Below are positions 27,962 through 36,371 of a stretch of 64,000 nucleotides of DNA, in pieces (the stretch's first letter is position 1; each line of letters begins with the position of its first letter). The notes beneath the pieces were generated by a model, which ran no database searches, had not been told where the DNA came from, and worked only from the letters and a program-made list of their open reading frames with translations. The position numbers were made by a program, and so were the translations under genes. The DNA is from UBA7430 sp002478765 (GTDB lineage: Bacteria > Bacteroidota > Bacteroidia > Flavobacteriales > UBA7430): positions 186,001 to 250,000 of the forward strand of contig CALSTU010000002.1 in NCBI GenBank assembly GCA_943789355.1, written 5' to 3'.

Positions 27962-30900
27962 TCATCGGAAATAAAAACTTGGTTGAGCTTCGTTCATTTT
28001 AAGCAAATATCCCTGTCCGGACTCAAAATCGCCAATTTGATTAAAACTACCCATTTCAGGCCAGTAAAACTCTCCCGCATTATTTTTAATGATCTTCATT
28101 TTATCTTTTATGGAAGCTAAAGCTCCAACAACATCTTGATTGGTACTCATGGTATAACCAATCATATTCCACCCCAATGATAAATCTATTGGAATGGAAT
28201 CCGTTATCATAAGGTTCTCAAATTCACAATTGCCGTTGTCGTCATTAGCTAAAGGATTGTAATTATCTGCAATCTGAGAAGTACAGCCCTCTACCCTAGC
28301 AACATTACAAGATTCGTCATCCTCGTTTGCGAAAGGGTCAAACTCAAGGAAAATAGAATTCGTACATCCATGAACAATTAGAGTCTCACAAGATCCATCC
28401 GAATAAAGCGCATTTGGGTTGTACTCAAGGTATAAATCGCTGGTACATCCTGTGGTGTAATACTCACAACTTCCATCGTTTACATTGGCCGAAACATTAA
28501 AATTTATTGCGGTAAAATCCATACAACCCTCTACAGGATAAATACACTCAACGTTGTTATTTGCAAGCAAGTTGTAGTTCGTGGCAAGGGTATCTGTACA
28601 CCCATCTAAATCTGGAATGCAAGAACCGTCATCCGAATTTGCAGAGGCATCAAAATTGGAAGCAAATACCGAAACACACCCATAAACAACACCCGTACAT
28701 GATCCATCATTAGTATTCGCGGAGGAATCATAATTAAATGCATTGATCTCTGTACAACCGGATAGGCTGTAATTTACACAGGATCCGTCATCAAAACTGG
28801 CATTCGAATTGTACTCTAAATACAAAGAATCCGTACATCCATAAACCAAAGGTGTTAAACAGGTCCCATCATCCCATGTAGATATGGTCTGATATTCCAC
28901 ATAAGCCATATCTGTACATCCGGCAATTTTAAGGGTAATACACAAATCCAATTGATGAATGTTGGCCAATGAATCATGGTCTAAGTAATTGGCATCCATA
29001 CATCCATACACGGCTGTGATACAACTCCCATCATCTACGTTGGCTAAGATTGAATAATTTAGAGCATCAATGTCTATACAACCCATCACTACCGGTGTGA
29101 TACAGATAGAAATATAGCTGGTATTAGCCAATGAATCGTATTCCAGAAAATCTGGATCCATACATCCAAAAACAAAGGGCGTACAAATATCATCACTCAA
29201 ATTCGCATCTTCATTAAAGTTGAAAGCATTGACATCCATACAACCGGCAACTTTAACTGTTAAACACAATTCGTTATTTTCGGTGTTTGCTGTGGAATTA
29301 TATTCGAAGTAATCTGAATCCATACAGCCCTCAACAACAGACTCACAGGTGCCATCATCAGTAAGTGCTGAGACGTCATAATTGAAAGCCGTGGGATCGG
29401 TACAACCAAAACCAAAATCACATACTGAATTGTTTACCGCTACGTTTGAAGCAACAAGCGCATCGTACATCTCTGAATTTTCATCCGCAGCAGCGAAATA
29501 GTTGGTGGCTGATGGATCTGTACAAACTTTGGTCAATGATCTTTTTCGAGATCCGAAATTGTATTGACAAGGATCAGCGGCATTGGAACTACTTAGTTGA
29601 TTTACATGGGCCATCGCATTGTAATTAAGCACAAAAGGAAAATCAAACGTACAACCGTACACCGGTTGAATACAAGTACCGTCATCTGTTGTAGCTGATG
29701 GATTGAAATTTAAGGCAGAAGCGTTCATACATCCTTCCATACGGAATCCGTCTGAATCTTCATCCGTATTCGCTCTTCTGTTGTAGTTGACTGATTTACG
29801 ATTCAAACAATCGTCAACGGTTGTGTAACAGGAAGCATCATCTGAATTTGCTAAAGGATTGTAATTATCGGCGAGGGGGTTTGTACACCCTTTGATCGCT
29901 CGCTGACAAGAACCGTCATTTTTATTCGCATCAAAATTGTAGTTTAAAGCAACTGGATTCACACAATCGTTAACTTTGAGTACACACCTTCCATTGTCAA
30001 TCGTAGCATTGGAGATGTAATTTAAAGCAAGGGGGTTAGTACACCCTACGATGGCTCGTTCACAGGAATTGTCATTTCTATTCGCTAATGGGTTGTAGTT
30101 TAATGCATTAGGACTCATGCAGCCGAAAACCCAAGCCTTACATTTGCCGTTGTCTACATTTGCATTTGCTTTGAAATTTAGAGCATCAGGGTCCGTACAG
30201 CCAAAAACTCTGGCTACACAAGTGCCGTTATCGACATTTGCATTCAGCATGAAATTTAAAGCATCAGGATCTACACAACCCAACACTTTTACATTACAAT
30301 TTCCATTGTCCACATTTGCATCTGGATTGTAATTTACAGCATTTTCATCGGTACAACCACGAACACGTTTGATGCATGAACCGTCATTTTTAGTAGCTTC
30401 CGGGTTGTAGTTGAGGGCATTGGAATTGTTACAACCACTGATTAAAACCACACAATTTCCTTTGTCTACAACCGCTTCAGGATCGTAGTTGATGGCATTT
30501 TCATCTGTACACCCTGATATTCCGTAAATACACCCGTTGTTTCCTCCTGCATTAGAACCGCTGGAACCATTGCTATTGACATTATTTTGATTGTTGCCAT
30601 TGTTGTTTTCTTGAAAAGGACTTGGGTTGTAGTTCAAAGCATTTGGATTGTTACAATAAACAGCTTGAACCTCACAGTTCCCATCATCTGTATTTGCATA
30701 AGGATGATAATTTGCTGCCTGTTGATCCAAACAACCCAAAACTACGGGAATACAAGAACCATCATCTGTATTGGCCGCAGCATCAAAATTATATGCAGAT
30801 GAATCGGAACAACCATTCAAAACAGGTGTACATGGATTTGATTCATCCACCTTGGAAACCTGATTGACAACAGCTAAAGAATTGAAATTGTATGCGAAAG

Positions 30901-31945
30901 GATCCGTACACCCATATACGGGTAGGATACAAGAATTATCATCGATCTCTGCCAAGGGGTTGTAATTGACAGCAATGGGATCTGTACAACCCAAATCTCC
31001 ACCACAATCAACAATCTGAAAATTTACCACATCAACAGTAACAATCTCATTGGGCAGGTAACGAATTTCCTTAAGAATGAGGTCGTACAAAACATTGGAG
31101 TTAACCAACTGAATTTTTAACAATGTAAAGTGTTCGGCCCCGTCAATTTCAGTCGTGCCATAATCGTCACCCCAAACAGCTAACATCCCATGAAAATCAT
31201 TCATTTGAACCGAGCCCACTACCTCATTATGTGACGATAAGGCAACCAAATAAGCATCATCATTTGTTATAGGTAAAGAAGCAATTGCTTCCGGGAAAAA
31301 ACCTATGATCATATTGCTACCGGTATTCCCAGAATATTGATGAGGTAAATCACAGGCGGCTATTGACAAACAAGACCCATCGTCTACAGTTGCATAAGAT
31401 TCAAAATTAAGTGCCGTTGTGTCCATACATCCATTGTAATAACAAGAACCGTCTTCAATAGAAGCTTCATCAAGGTAATTTGAGGCTTTGGGATTCATAC
31501 ATCCGTATACGAGAAGTACCTGACACAAGCCCGGATCCGTGTTGGCTTCAGAATCGAACTCCACATACAAGGGATCCATACAACCGAGAATTTTTTCAAC
31601 ACATGAATTGTCATCGATGTTAGACAGACTGTCATAATTATAGGCATCAACATTTGTACAGCCAAAAGACTTTGCCACGCAAGTACCGTCATTTAAATTG
31701 GCCTGAGCATTAAAATTAAAAGCTGAAGCCTCTGTACAACCAAAAACTATGGATACACAAGAACCATCATCAACTTCAGCCATGGGATTGTAATTCGAGG
31801 AAAAAACATCCATACAACCAACCAGTAAAGCTGTTTGGCAGGATCCATCGTTTGTATTTGCTTCTGGATTGTACTCTGAGAAATTGGAACTGGTACAACC
31901 GTAAACTGCTTCTATACAGGAATCATCGGGCACCGTTGCCTCAGA
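27962..31945 (-). CDS. Giant secreted Cys-loop protein D, main part; ends without a T9SS tail
   Basis: Continuation of gene D after one extra base at 31945-31946. It consists almost wholly of 22-residue Cys loops (G-C-T-D-x-x-A-x-N-Y-N-x-x-A-N-x-D-D-G-S-C), about 40 here and 47 in the whole protein. They are interrupted once by an NTG head domain (around 31050-31360; N-T-G-S-N-M-I-I-G-F-F). A few loops carry insertions, one of them Asn/Gly/Ser-rich near 30530-30615. The G-W-N-M-I-G-Y module is present, but the frame stops at F-Y-F-R right after it, so the H-P-N-D tail of the other paralogs is missing. No stalk is present and no terminator follows. Confidence 0.8.
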   Translation of the reverse strand, partial: SEATVPDDSCIEAVYGCTSSNFSEYNPEANTNDGSCQTALLVGCMDVFSSNYNPMAEVDDGSCVSIVFGCTEASAFNFNAQANLNDGTCVAKSFGCTNVDAYNYDSLSNIDDNSCVEKILGCMDPLYVEFDSEANTDPGLCQVLLVYGCMNPKASNYLDEASIEDGSCYYNGCMDTTALNFESYATVDDGSCLSIAACDLPHQYSGNTGSNMIIGFFPEAIASLPITNDDAYLVALSSHNEVVGSVQMNDFHGMLAVWGDDYGTTEIDGAEHFTLLKIQLVNSNVLYDLILKEIRYLPNEIVTVDVVNFQIVDCGGDLGCTDPIAVNYNPLAEIDDNSCILPVYGCTDPFAYNFNSLAVVNQVSKVDESNPCTPVLNGCSDSSAYNFDAAANTDDGSCIPVVLGCLDQQAANYHPYANTDDGNCEVQAVYCNNPNALNYNPSPFQENNNGNNQNNVNSNGSSGSNAGGNNGCIYGISGCTDENAINYDPEAVVDKGNCVVLISGCNNSNALNYNPEATKNDGSCIKRVRGCTDENAVNYNPDANVDNGNCNVKVLGCVDPDALNFMLNANVDNGTCVARVFGCTDPDALNFKANANVDNGKCKAWVFGCMSPNALNYNPLANRNDNSCERAIVGCTNPLALNYISNATIDNGRCVLKVNDCVNPVALNYNFDANKNDGSCQRAIKGCTNPLADNYNPLANSDDASCYTTVDDCLNRKSVNYNRRANTDEDSDGFRMEGCMNASALNFNPSATTDDGTCIQPVYGCTFDFPFVLNYNAMAHVNQLSSSNAADPCQYNFGSRKRSLTKVCTDPSATNYFAAADENSEMYDALVASNVAVNNSVCDFGFGCTDPTAFNYDVSALTDDGTCESVVEGCMDSDYFEYNSTANTENNELCLTVKVAGCMDVNAFNFNEDANLSDDICTPFVFGCMDPDFLEYDSLANTSYISICITPVVMGCIDIDALNYSILANVDDGSCITAVYGCMDANYLDHDSLANIHQLDLCITLKIAGCTDMAYVEYQTISTWDDGTCLTPLVYGCTDSLYLEYNSNASFDDGSCVNYSLSGCTEINAFNYDSSANTNDGSCTGVVYGCVSVFASNFDASANSDDGSCIPDLDGCTDTLATNYNLLANNNVECIYPVEGCMDFTAINFNVSANVNDGSCEYYTTGCTSDLYLEYNPNALYSDGSCETLIVHGCTNSIFLEFDPFANEDDESCNVARVEGCTSQIADNYNPLANDDNGNCEFENLMITDSIPIDLSLGWNMIGYTMSTNQDVVGALASIKDKMKIIKNNAGEFYWPEMGSFNQIGDFESGQGYLLKMNEAQPSFYFR

Positions 31946-32480
31946 AGTCATAGTTATACGCATCATCATCCAGACAACCATAAATGATGAATGTACCACA
32001 AGATCCATTGTCTTTATTCGCCGCTGCATTATACTCTAAATACAAAGAATTCATACAACCCAATACGGCAAGAGTGGAACACGAACCGTCATCGCTATTG
32101 GCCGTGACTGAAAACTCCAAATAACTTGGTACGGTACACCCTTCAATCTTGTAGGTTAAACAAGAACTGTCGTCACGGTTTGCCTGATCATTAAATTCTA
32201 AATAATTGCTGTAGGTACAACCGTATACGATCAATGTAGAACAAGAGCCATCATCTGTATTGGCATTGGATTTGTATTCAAGAAAATTGGCATCAGTACA
32301 TCCGGATACAACAAGCGTAGAACAAGAATTGTCGAAAACCGTAGCTAAAGGGTTGTATTCCACATAGCTCGAAATCGTACAACCGTATACCATACCAGGC
32401 GTTTGGCACGAACCGTCATCTTTGGTGGCCGAAGGATTGAATTCTTCATAACCATTGTTGGTGCATCCATAAACATTCCC
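28190..32480 (-). repeat. Array of about 47 two-Cys 22-residue loops in protein D
   Basis: Hand count of G-C-x-x-x ... D-D-G-S-C units, each about 66 bp plus a two- or three-residue linker (E-G, V-Y-G, V-L-G). DNA identity between units is low, so this is an old protein-level array unlike the near-identical DNA repeats in A, B and E. Two sequence classes alternate in blocks: A-x-N-Y-N-P type and Y-x-E-Y-N/D type. Confidence 0.85.
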
Positions 32481-32927
32481 CTCATCATCACACACGGGAA
32501 CAAAAGACAGATTGGTTCCCAAAACCGCGATGCCATTAACCTCAAAAGCAATCTCAGGTGCATAAGAAACATCGTATATGACTCCGTTAGATTTTGCCTT
32601 AAGAACGACTGGTTCGGTAGCCATCATCCCATCCTGAACGCCAGATCCGGTATCGTTTCCCCAAACCGCAAGAGTTTGCTGTTCGCCGGTCCAATCGATA
32701 AACCCAACACATTGCCAAGCATCGTTTAGGTACATGAAAGCACCAAGAAGGTCTCCATTCTGCAAAACATCATTCTGCAAAGCGTCTCCATTAACCATGA
32801 TGATCATGTTAGACCCTGTGTTTGAATAATTGAAATCCAAATCACAATCCTGAGCATAGGAGACTATCGAGAAAAACAATAAGCATAGTTGAAACCAAGC
32901 TTTAATAGAAGGGGTAAAATACTTCAT
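31941..32927 (-). CDS. Giant secreted Cys-loop protein D, N-terminal part
   Basis: ATG at 32927 with a CCCCC tract 7 bases upstream and a signal peptide (MKYFTPSIKAWFQLCLLFFSIVSYA). One NTG head domain follows (about 30-150; Y-S-N-T-G-S-N-M-I-I-M-V, with W-G-N-D-T-G-S-G-V-Q-D-G), then six complete Cys loops of the Y-x-E-Y-N class. The frame stops at 31941 within the seventh loop (G-C-L-D-D-D-A-Y-N-Y-D). One extra T in the coding strand explains this: removing it restores the loop ending P-D-D-S-C and joins the frame that continues to 27962. The joined protein would be about 1650 residues. Confidence 0.8.
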   Translation of the reverse strand: MKYFTPSIKAWFQLCLLFFSIVSYAQDCDLDFNYSNTGSNMIIMVNGDALQNDVLQNGDLLGAFMYLNDAWQCVGFIDWTGEQQTLAVWGNDTGSGVQDGMMATEPVVLKAKSNGVIYDVSYAPEIAFEVNGIAVLGTNLSFVPVCDDEGNVYGCTNNGYEEFNPSATKDDGSCQTPGMVYGCTISSYVEYNPLATVFDNSCSTLVVSGCTDANFLEYKSNANTDDGSCSTLIVYGCTYSNYLEFNDQANRDDSSCLTYKIEGCTVPSYLEFSVTANSDDGSCSTLAVLGCMNSLYLEYNAAANKDNGSCGTFIIYGCLDDDAYNYDF

Positions 32928-32934
32928 TGAAATT

Positions 32935-32939
32935 GGGGG
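32935..32939 (-). repeat. Short C5 tract in the leader of gene D
   Basis: Five C on the coding strand in AGAAACCCCCAATTTCAATG. The position corresponds to the tracts of the other four paralogs, though the spacer to ATG is longer (7 bases). Confidence 0.55.
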
Positions 32940-32945
32940 TTTCTA

Positions 32946-32953
32946 CAAATTTA
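32946..32953 (-). promoter_or_regulatory. -7 box (TAAATTTG) of gene D
   Basis: A perfect TAnnTTTG match only 6 bp upstream of the C5 tract, so transcription would start in or next to the tract. No matching TTG was seen 17-23 bp upstream. Confidence 0.45.
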
Positions 32954-33079
32954 TATTTTTTCCACTACCCATAAAATCTTAAGCTACTGAAAACAGTATA
33001 GATATAGCCTAAAACAGGTACTTATCGTAATATAGTAAAAATACCATAAAAATGGGACGACAAACAAAACAATTTAAAA

Positions 33080-33113
33080 CAAAAAAAGAGCTGCAAATGC
33101 AGCTCTTTTTTGT
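33080..33113 (-). terminator. Rho-independent terminator of gene E
   Basis: Perfect 14-bp inverted repeat (33082-33095 and 33098-33111) with core GAGCTGCA and a T run on the minus strand, 16 bp after the stop of gene E. Confidence 0.88.
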
Positions 33114-33128
33114 GATGTGAGAGTAAGA

Positions 33129-33340
33129 TTATTTAGTCATCTTCTTCTCTACAGTTCCGTCATTGTACAAGTACAATAAAACTTCACCGTTGAATTGTTC
33201 AGCAGGATTAACCTCTTGACCTAACATGTTTACAACACGTACTAAAGAACGAATGTCGTTAGGATGGTTTTCAACTTCCATTTCAAGAGCCCATACTGGC
33301 ACTGTTGGTGTAAGAACTCTGTAGTCATCACGATCAATTC
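33129..33340 (-). CDS. 3' end of giant gene E: compact T9SS-like tail (frame-disrupted)
   Basis: After a frame change at about 33340 (one base missing or two extra) the sequence reads D-Y-R-V-L-T-P-T-V-P-V-W, H-P-N-D-I-R-S-L-V-R-V-V-N-M-L-G-Q-E-V and N-G-E-V-L-L-Y-L-Y-N-D-G-T-V-E-K-K-M-T-K before TAA at 33129-33131. This is the same compact tail as in A, B and C, showing that E also carries the sorting signal once the frame is restored. Confidence 0.75.
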
Positions 33341-34388
33341 GATGACTGAAAATACGAAATCTGATTTACCCGTTGATTCGTCTTTCACACGAACTTGGTA
33401 TCCTTGACCAGGCTCTAAAGAAACTAAACCATCAAAGGCGAAGTCTGGCCAGTAGAATAGACCTTCGTTATTCTTAACAATATTGATGTTTTGAGCAACA
33501 TCATATTCAGAACCAAATTGAGCCTCAAACTGAGCAATAACAGAAGAACTGTGATGTAAGTAGTAACCTACTGTATTCCAACCTGTGTGTAAGTCAATTT
33601 CTATAGGAGCTCTGTGGTAGTTCAATGTATCAGTAATTAGAGCTTCTAAAGCAAGGTGAGCAGCATGATTCGCATCGTAACGGGCTTGCATGTCTCTAAT
33701 CGTATCTGCAAGCTCTTCAGCATCTGCAGCCTCATCAGCAGCAAACCAATCAGCTACATCAGCTAAAGTATCGTTGTATGTTTTTTCCCAAGTGGAATCC
33801 ATAACAAAGAAACGACGGTAGTTGTCTGTAAGAGAATCTGCAAGCTCAAGCGAGTCAGCCAATTCATCAGCAGCAAACCATTCAGCTACATCAGCTAAAG
33901 TGTCGTTGTATGTTTTTTCCCAAGTGGAATCCATCACAAAGAAACGACGGTAGTTGTCTGTAAGAGAATCTGCAAGCTCTTGAGCATCTGCAGCCTCATC
34001 AGCAGCAAACCATTCAGCTACATCAGCTAAAGTATCCGCTAAGAATGCAGAATCCGTTTTGAATTGGTTAATGTAAACTTCGTAAGAAGCAATTAAATCA
34101 GTCACTACGTGACCTGTTCCCATTGCACCTTCCTGGTAGAATTTGTTCGCGTATTCGAAATCAGAACCAATCCACTCGTTATTCGAGTCGTCGTTGTCGG
34201 CACCGAAGCTGTAATCAACGCTCTGTACATCACCAGTTATTGGGTCAACGGTTTTAAGTGCGTACGAAGACCAGTCACAAGAACCGTCGTCTTCTGTTGC
34301 ATAACTGTCGTAATTACTAGCATAAGGGTACGTACAACCTGGTAGATGCGTCTGACATACATCAACATCATGAATCGTAGCAGGAGCA
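33242..34388 (-). CDS. Giant secreted protein E, third fragment: Cys loop, Trp/Phe-containing stalk, GWN module
   Basis: Continuation of gene E after an extra base near 34389. It has one Cys loop (G-C-T-Y-P-Y-A-S-N-Y-D ... D-D-G-S-C), a linker, a stalk of acidic repeats (A-D-V-A-E-W-F-A-A-D-E then D-N-Y-R-R-F-F-V-M-D-S-T-W-E-K-T-Y) and the conserved module (G-W-N-T-V-G-Y-Y, F-Y-W-P-D-F-A-F-D, P-G-Q-G-Y-Q-V-R-V). A false stop at 33242 results from the frame change at about 33340. The apparent ATG at 34123 is internal and not a true start. Confidence 0.75.
33720..34045 (-). repeat. 132-bp tandem repeats encoding the stalk of protein E
   Basis: Two full periods of 132 bp (marker TACATCAGCTAAAGT at about 33757, 33889 and again near 34020) plus a partial copy. 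Each unit encodes 44 residues with heptad-like acidic Ala/Leu segments and a conserved aromatic patch (W-F and Y-R-R-F-F). It is unrelated in sequence to the stalks of A, B and C. Confidence 0.88.
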
Positions 34389-34515
34389 CCCTGAAGGTGT
34401 AGTTGAACCGTTATTCAAATCAACCGTGTAATTTTGTCCATAAGCATCACCGAAGTTTTCCGCATTGTCGTGAATCGCGTCAACATCAACATCTGCACCC
34501 GCATAGTTTACGTAT
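34368..34515 (-). CDS. Giant secreted protein E, second fragment (short linker)
   Basis: Between extra bases at about 34515 and 34389 the frame of gene E reads Y-V-N-Y-A-G-A-D-V-D-V-D-A-I-H-D-N-A-E-N and G-Q-N-Y-T-V-D-L-N-N-G-S-T-T-P-S-G. It links the last Cys loop of the N-terminal fragment to the next fragment. It is not an independent gene; the apparent start upstream (34634) lies in an overlapping frame. Confidence 0.65.
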
Positions 34516-36075
34516 TGACTCGTCGTTACATCCAACAGATATGTAAGTAGAACAAGAACCATCATCTTCAGTTGCCAATGGGTCATACTCCATGTATGTA
34601 GCGTCTGTACAACCTTGGTTTGCCGGAGCACCAATCGTTATCGATTTAACGGCAACATACAAACCATCCTCATAGGTCCCGTCATAAGATGGATTTAAAT
34701 AAGTAACCGAAGCGTTGTGTATAACACCCTCTCTTTGTATGATCCATTTCAGGTCTTCATAAGTATCAAAACCGTTGTTGTGTAATTGATTGTCAGCCCC
34801 AAAAACCGCCAAACCAACTTGGCTACCTGTCCAGATAACTGAACCTGCATTGGCAAGGCCAGAAATAGCAGAGTAACCCAAAAGCTCGTTTTCTAAACGG
34901 TCTGTTTCGTATACTGCAGCAAGAATATCACCAGCTTGTATGGTAGAACTGGCATCGAACTTAGACTCATCTTCTGGTTGGAACAACAAAGACATGTTGT
35001 TTCCTGTAAGAACGATGGAAGTATTTTCAGAATCGGATAGTGGAGTAACGTTTACACCTTCAATAACACAAACATCTGGATGCGTATCGTCTGTAATGTT
35101 AACATTGGCATCAGAATCGAAATTAGTGGCAGCAGGATTTGTACATCCAGCAACAATTAAAGTTACACAAGAGTTGTCATCAACTTCGTAACCCGCTGAA
35201 TTATCAGCCAATATATCATCATAAGTTGGGAAAACAGCGTAGTATTCAGCATACAAAGAATCAGCACAACCTAAAAGTCCGGTACAAGTACCGGCATCAG
35301 TAGCAGTAACATCATAGTTATCATAAGCTTCGTCTTGACATCCTACGATTTCAAGCTCATCACAAACTCCATCAGAGTCTACATCGCTGACACATTGACC
35401 AGCACAATCGTAATACATTTCAGCGTAATCACAAGAACCATCAGAATCAGTAGCTAAAGCATTGTAATTACAGGCAGAATCATCCTGACAACCAGCAATC
35501 TCAAACTCATCACAAACATCATCATCATCACTATCGTTCAAACAAACACCATCACAGTTATAGCCTGTAGAAGCGTAGGTACATGAACCATCGTCTGTAT
35601 AATCAACATCAGCATACATATCCATTGGATTACACGCGTTCTCATCAGTACAACCAGAACCGCCTGTTAGCGCACCGTCGTTAATAACAACGTTACCGTT
35701 GGTTACGTAACCTGTAAATTGAGGAATTTCGTCAATTAAAATCACGTTACCATCATGTAAAATGGCAAATGTTGGTTTAGCTCCAGAAGCAAGACCGTCA
35801 GCCTCAGGGGTAGACGAATCATCACCCCAAATGGCAAGACCGAAAAAACCTGTAGAGATTGTTTCAGAACCTACACAAGTCAGAACACCGTCTAACTCAA
35901 TAAAGGCTCCAATCTTTCCACCTTCAAATTGATCGAATTTTGATGCGTTGATACCTACAGTCATGTTTGCACCTGTATTCGCAGGTGTCGTAAATGTAGC
36001 AGGTGTTATTTCGCTTGCCATCGCTGTGAAAGCAGTTGCAAGGAAACCAAAAAGAAATAAAGATAACTTCTTCAT
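34486..36075 (-). CDS. Giant secreted modular protein E (T9SS cargo), N-terminal part
   Basis: ATG at 36075, three bases after a C10 tract; signal peptide (MKKLSLFLFGFLATAFTAMA). An NTG-type head domain (about 22-135; P-A-N-T-G-A-N-M-T-V-G-I, L-A-I-W-G-D-D-S-S-T-P-E-A-D-G) is followed by Cys loops with two calcium-type inserts (D-S-D-D-D-D-V-C-D-E-F-E, D-V-D-S-D-G-V-C-D-E-L-E). A second, more divergent head domain lies at about 345-475 (L-T-G-N-N-M-S-L-L-F), then two more loops. The frame stops at 34486 because of one extra base near 34515. Restored over its full length the protein would be roughly 980 residues. No enzymatic domain is seen. Confidence 0.83.
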   Translation of the reverse strand: MKKLSLFLFGFLATAFTAMASEITPATFTTPANTGANMTVGINASKFDQFEGGKIGAFIELDGVLTCVGSETISTGFFGLAIWGDDSSTPEADGLASGAKPTFAILHDGNVILIDEIPQFTGYVTNGNVVINDGALTGGSGCTDENACNPMDMYADVDYTDDGSCTYASTGYNCDGVCLNDSDDDDVCDEFEIAGCQDDSACNYNALATDSDGSCDYAEMYYDCAGQCVSDVDSDGVCDELEIVGCQDEAYDNYDVTATDAGTCTGLLGCADSLYAEYYAVFPTYDDILADNSAGYEVDDNSCVTLIVAGCTNPAATNFDSDANVNITDDTHPDVCVIEGVNVTPLSDSENTSIVLTGNNMSLLFQPEDESKFDASSTIQAGDILAAVYETDRLENELLGYSAISGLANAGSVIWTGSQVGLAVFGADNQLHNNGFDTYEDLKWIIQREGVIHNASVTYLNPSYDGTYEDGLYVAVKSITIGAPANQGCTDATYMEYDPLATEDDGSCSTYISVGCNDESIRKLCGCRC

Positions 36076-36078
36076 ACT

Positions 36079-36088
36079 GGGGGGGGGG
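36079..36088 (-). repeat. Homopolymer C10 tract in the leader of gene E
   Basis: Ten C on the coding strand, three bases (AGT) before ATG, preceded by AACTAAA exactly as in gene A. Confidence 0.9.
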
Positions 36089-36127
36089 TTTAGTTATAAA
36101 TTTTGTTTTTTACGTGTATTAATCTTC

Positions 36128-36156
36128 CAAACTTACAAAAAATCTTACCAAACAAA
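36128..36156 (-). promoter_or_regulatory. Promoter of gene E, TTTG-N17-TAAGTTTG
   Basis: TAAGTTTG (36128-36135) matches TAnnTTTG. TTTG at 36153-36156 is 17 bp upstream, at the lower end of the accepted spacing. The predicted leader includes the C10 tract. Confidence 0.55.
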
Positions 36157-36371
36157 AAAATCTTTTTTAATAAAATTAGGTGTTAACACTAAAAAAAGAA
36201 GAAAACTACAGCTTAAACATTATGCTGATGCAACCAATCAAAAGCTCTTTCCATTTTTTTTAACCAAAAAAAACGGGCTAAGGTGCTCTAATCTCTAAAA
36301 TTTTGTTTTTTTTGTATGGAAGGGTTCGAAACTTCAATCAAACCGTCTGTAAAACCAAAAATTAAGATCCG

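Larger units (their letters stand above)
36076..36371. other. Divergent intergenic region between gene E and the transaldolase gene
   Basis: 296 bp, strongly AT-rich. It holds the C10 tract and promoter boxes of gene E on the minus strand. I saw no ORF, RNA gene or convincing TAnnTTTG box for the plus-strand transaldolase gene. Confidence 0.5.

Noticed and set aside
31941..32029. Programmed ribosomal frameshift in gene D
   Set aside because: There is no slippery heptamer or clear stimulatory structure, and similar one-base changes occur at unrelated sequences in A and E, so a sequence error or a real mutation is more likely.
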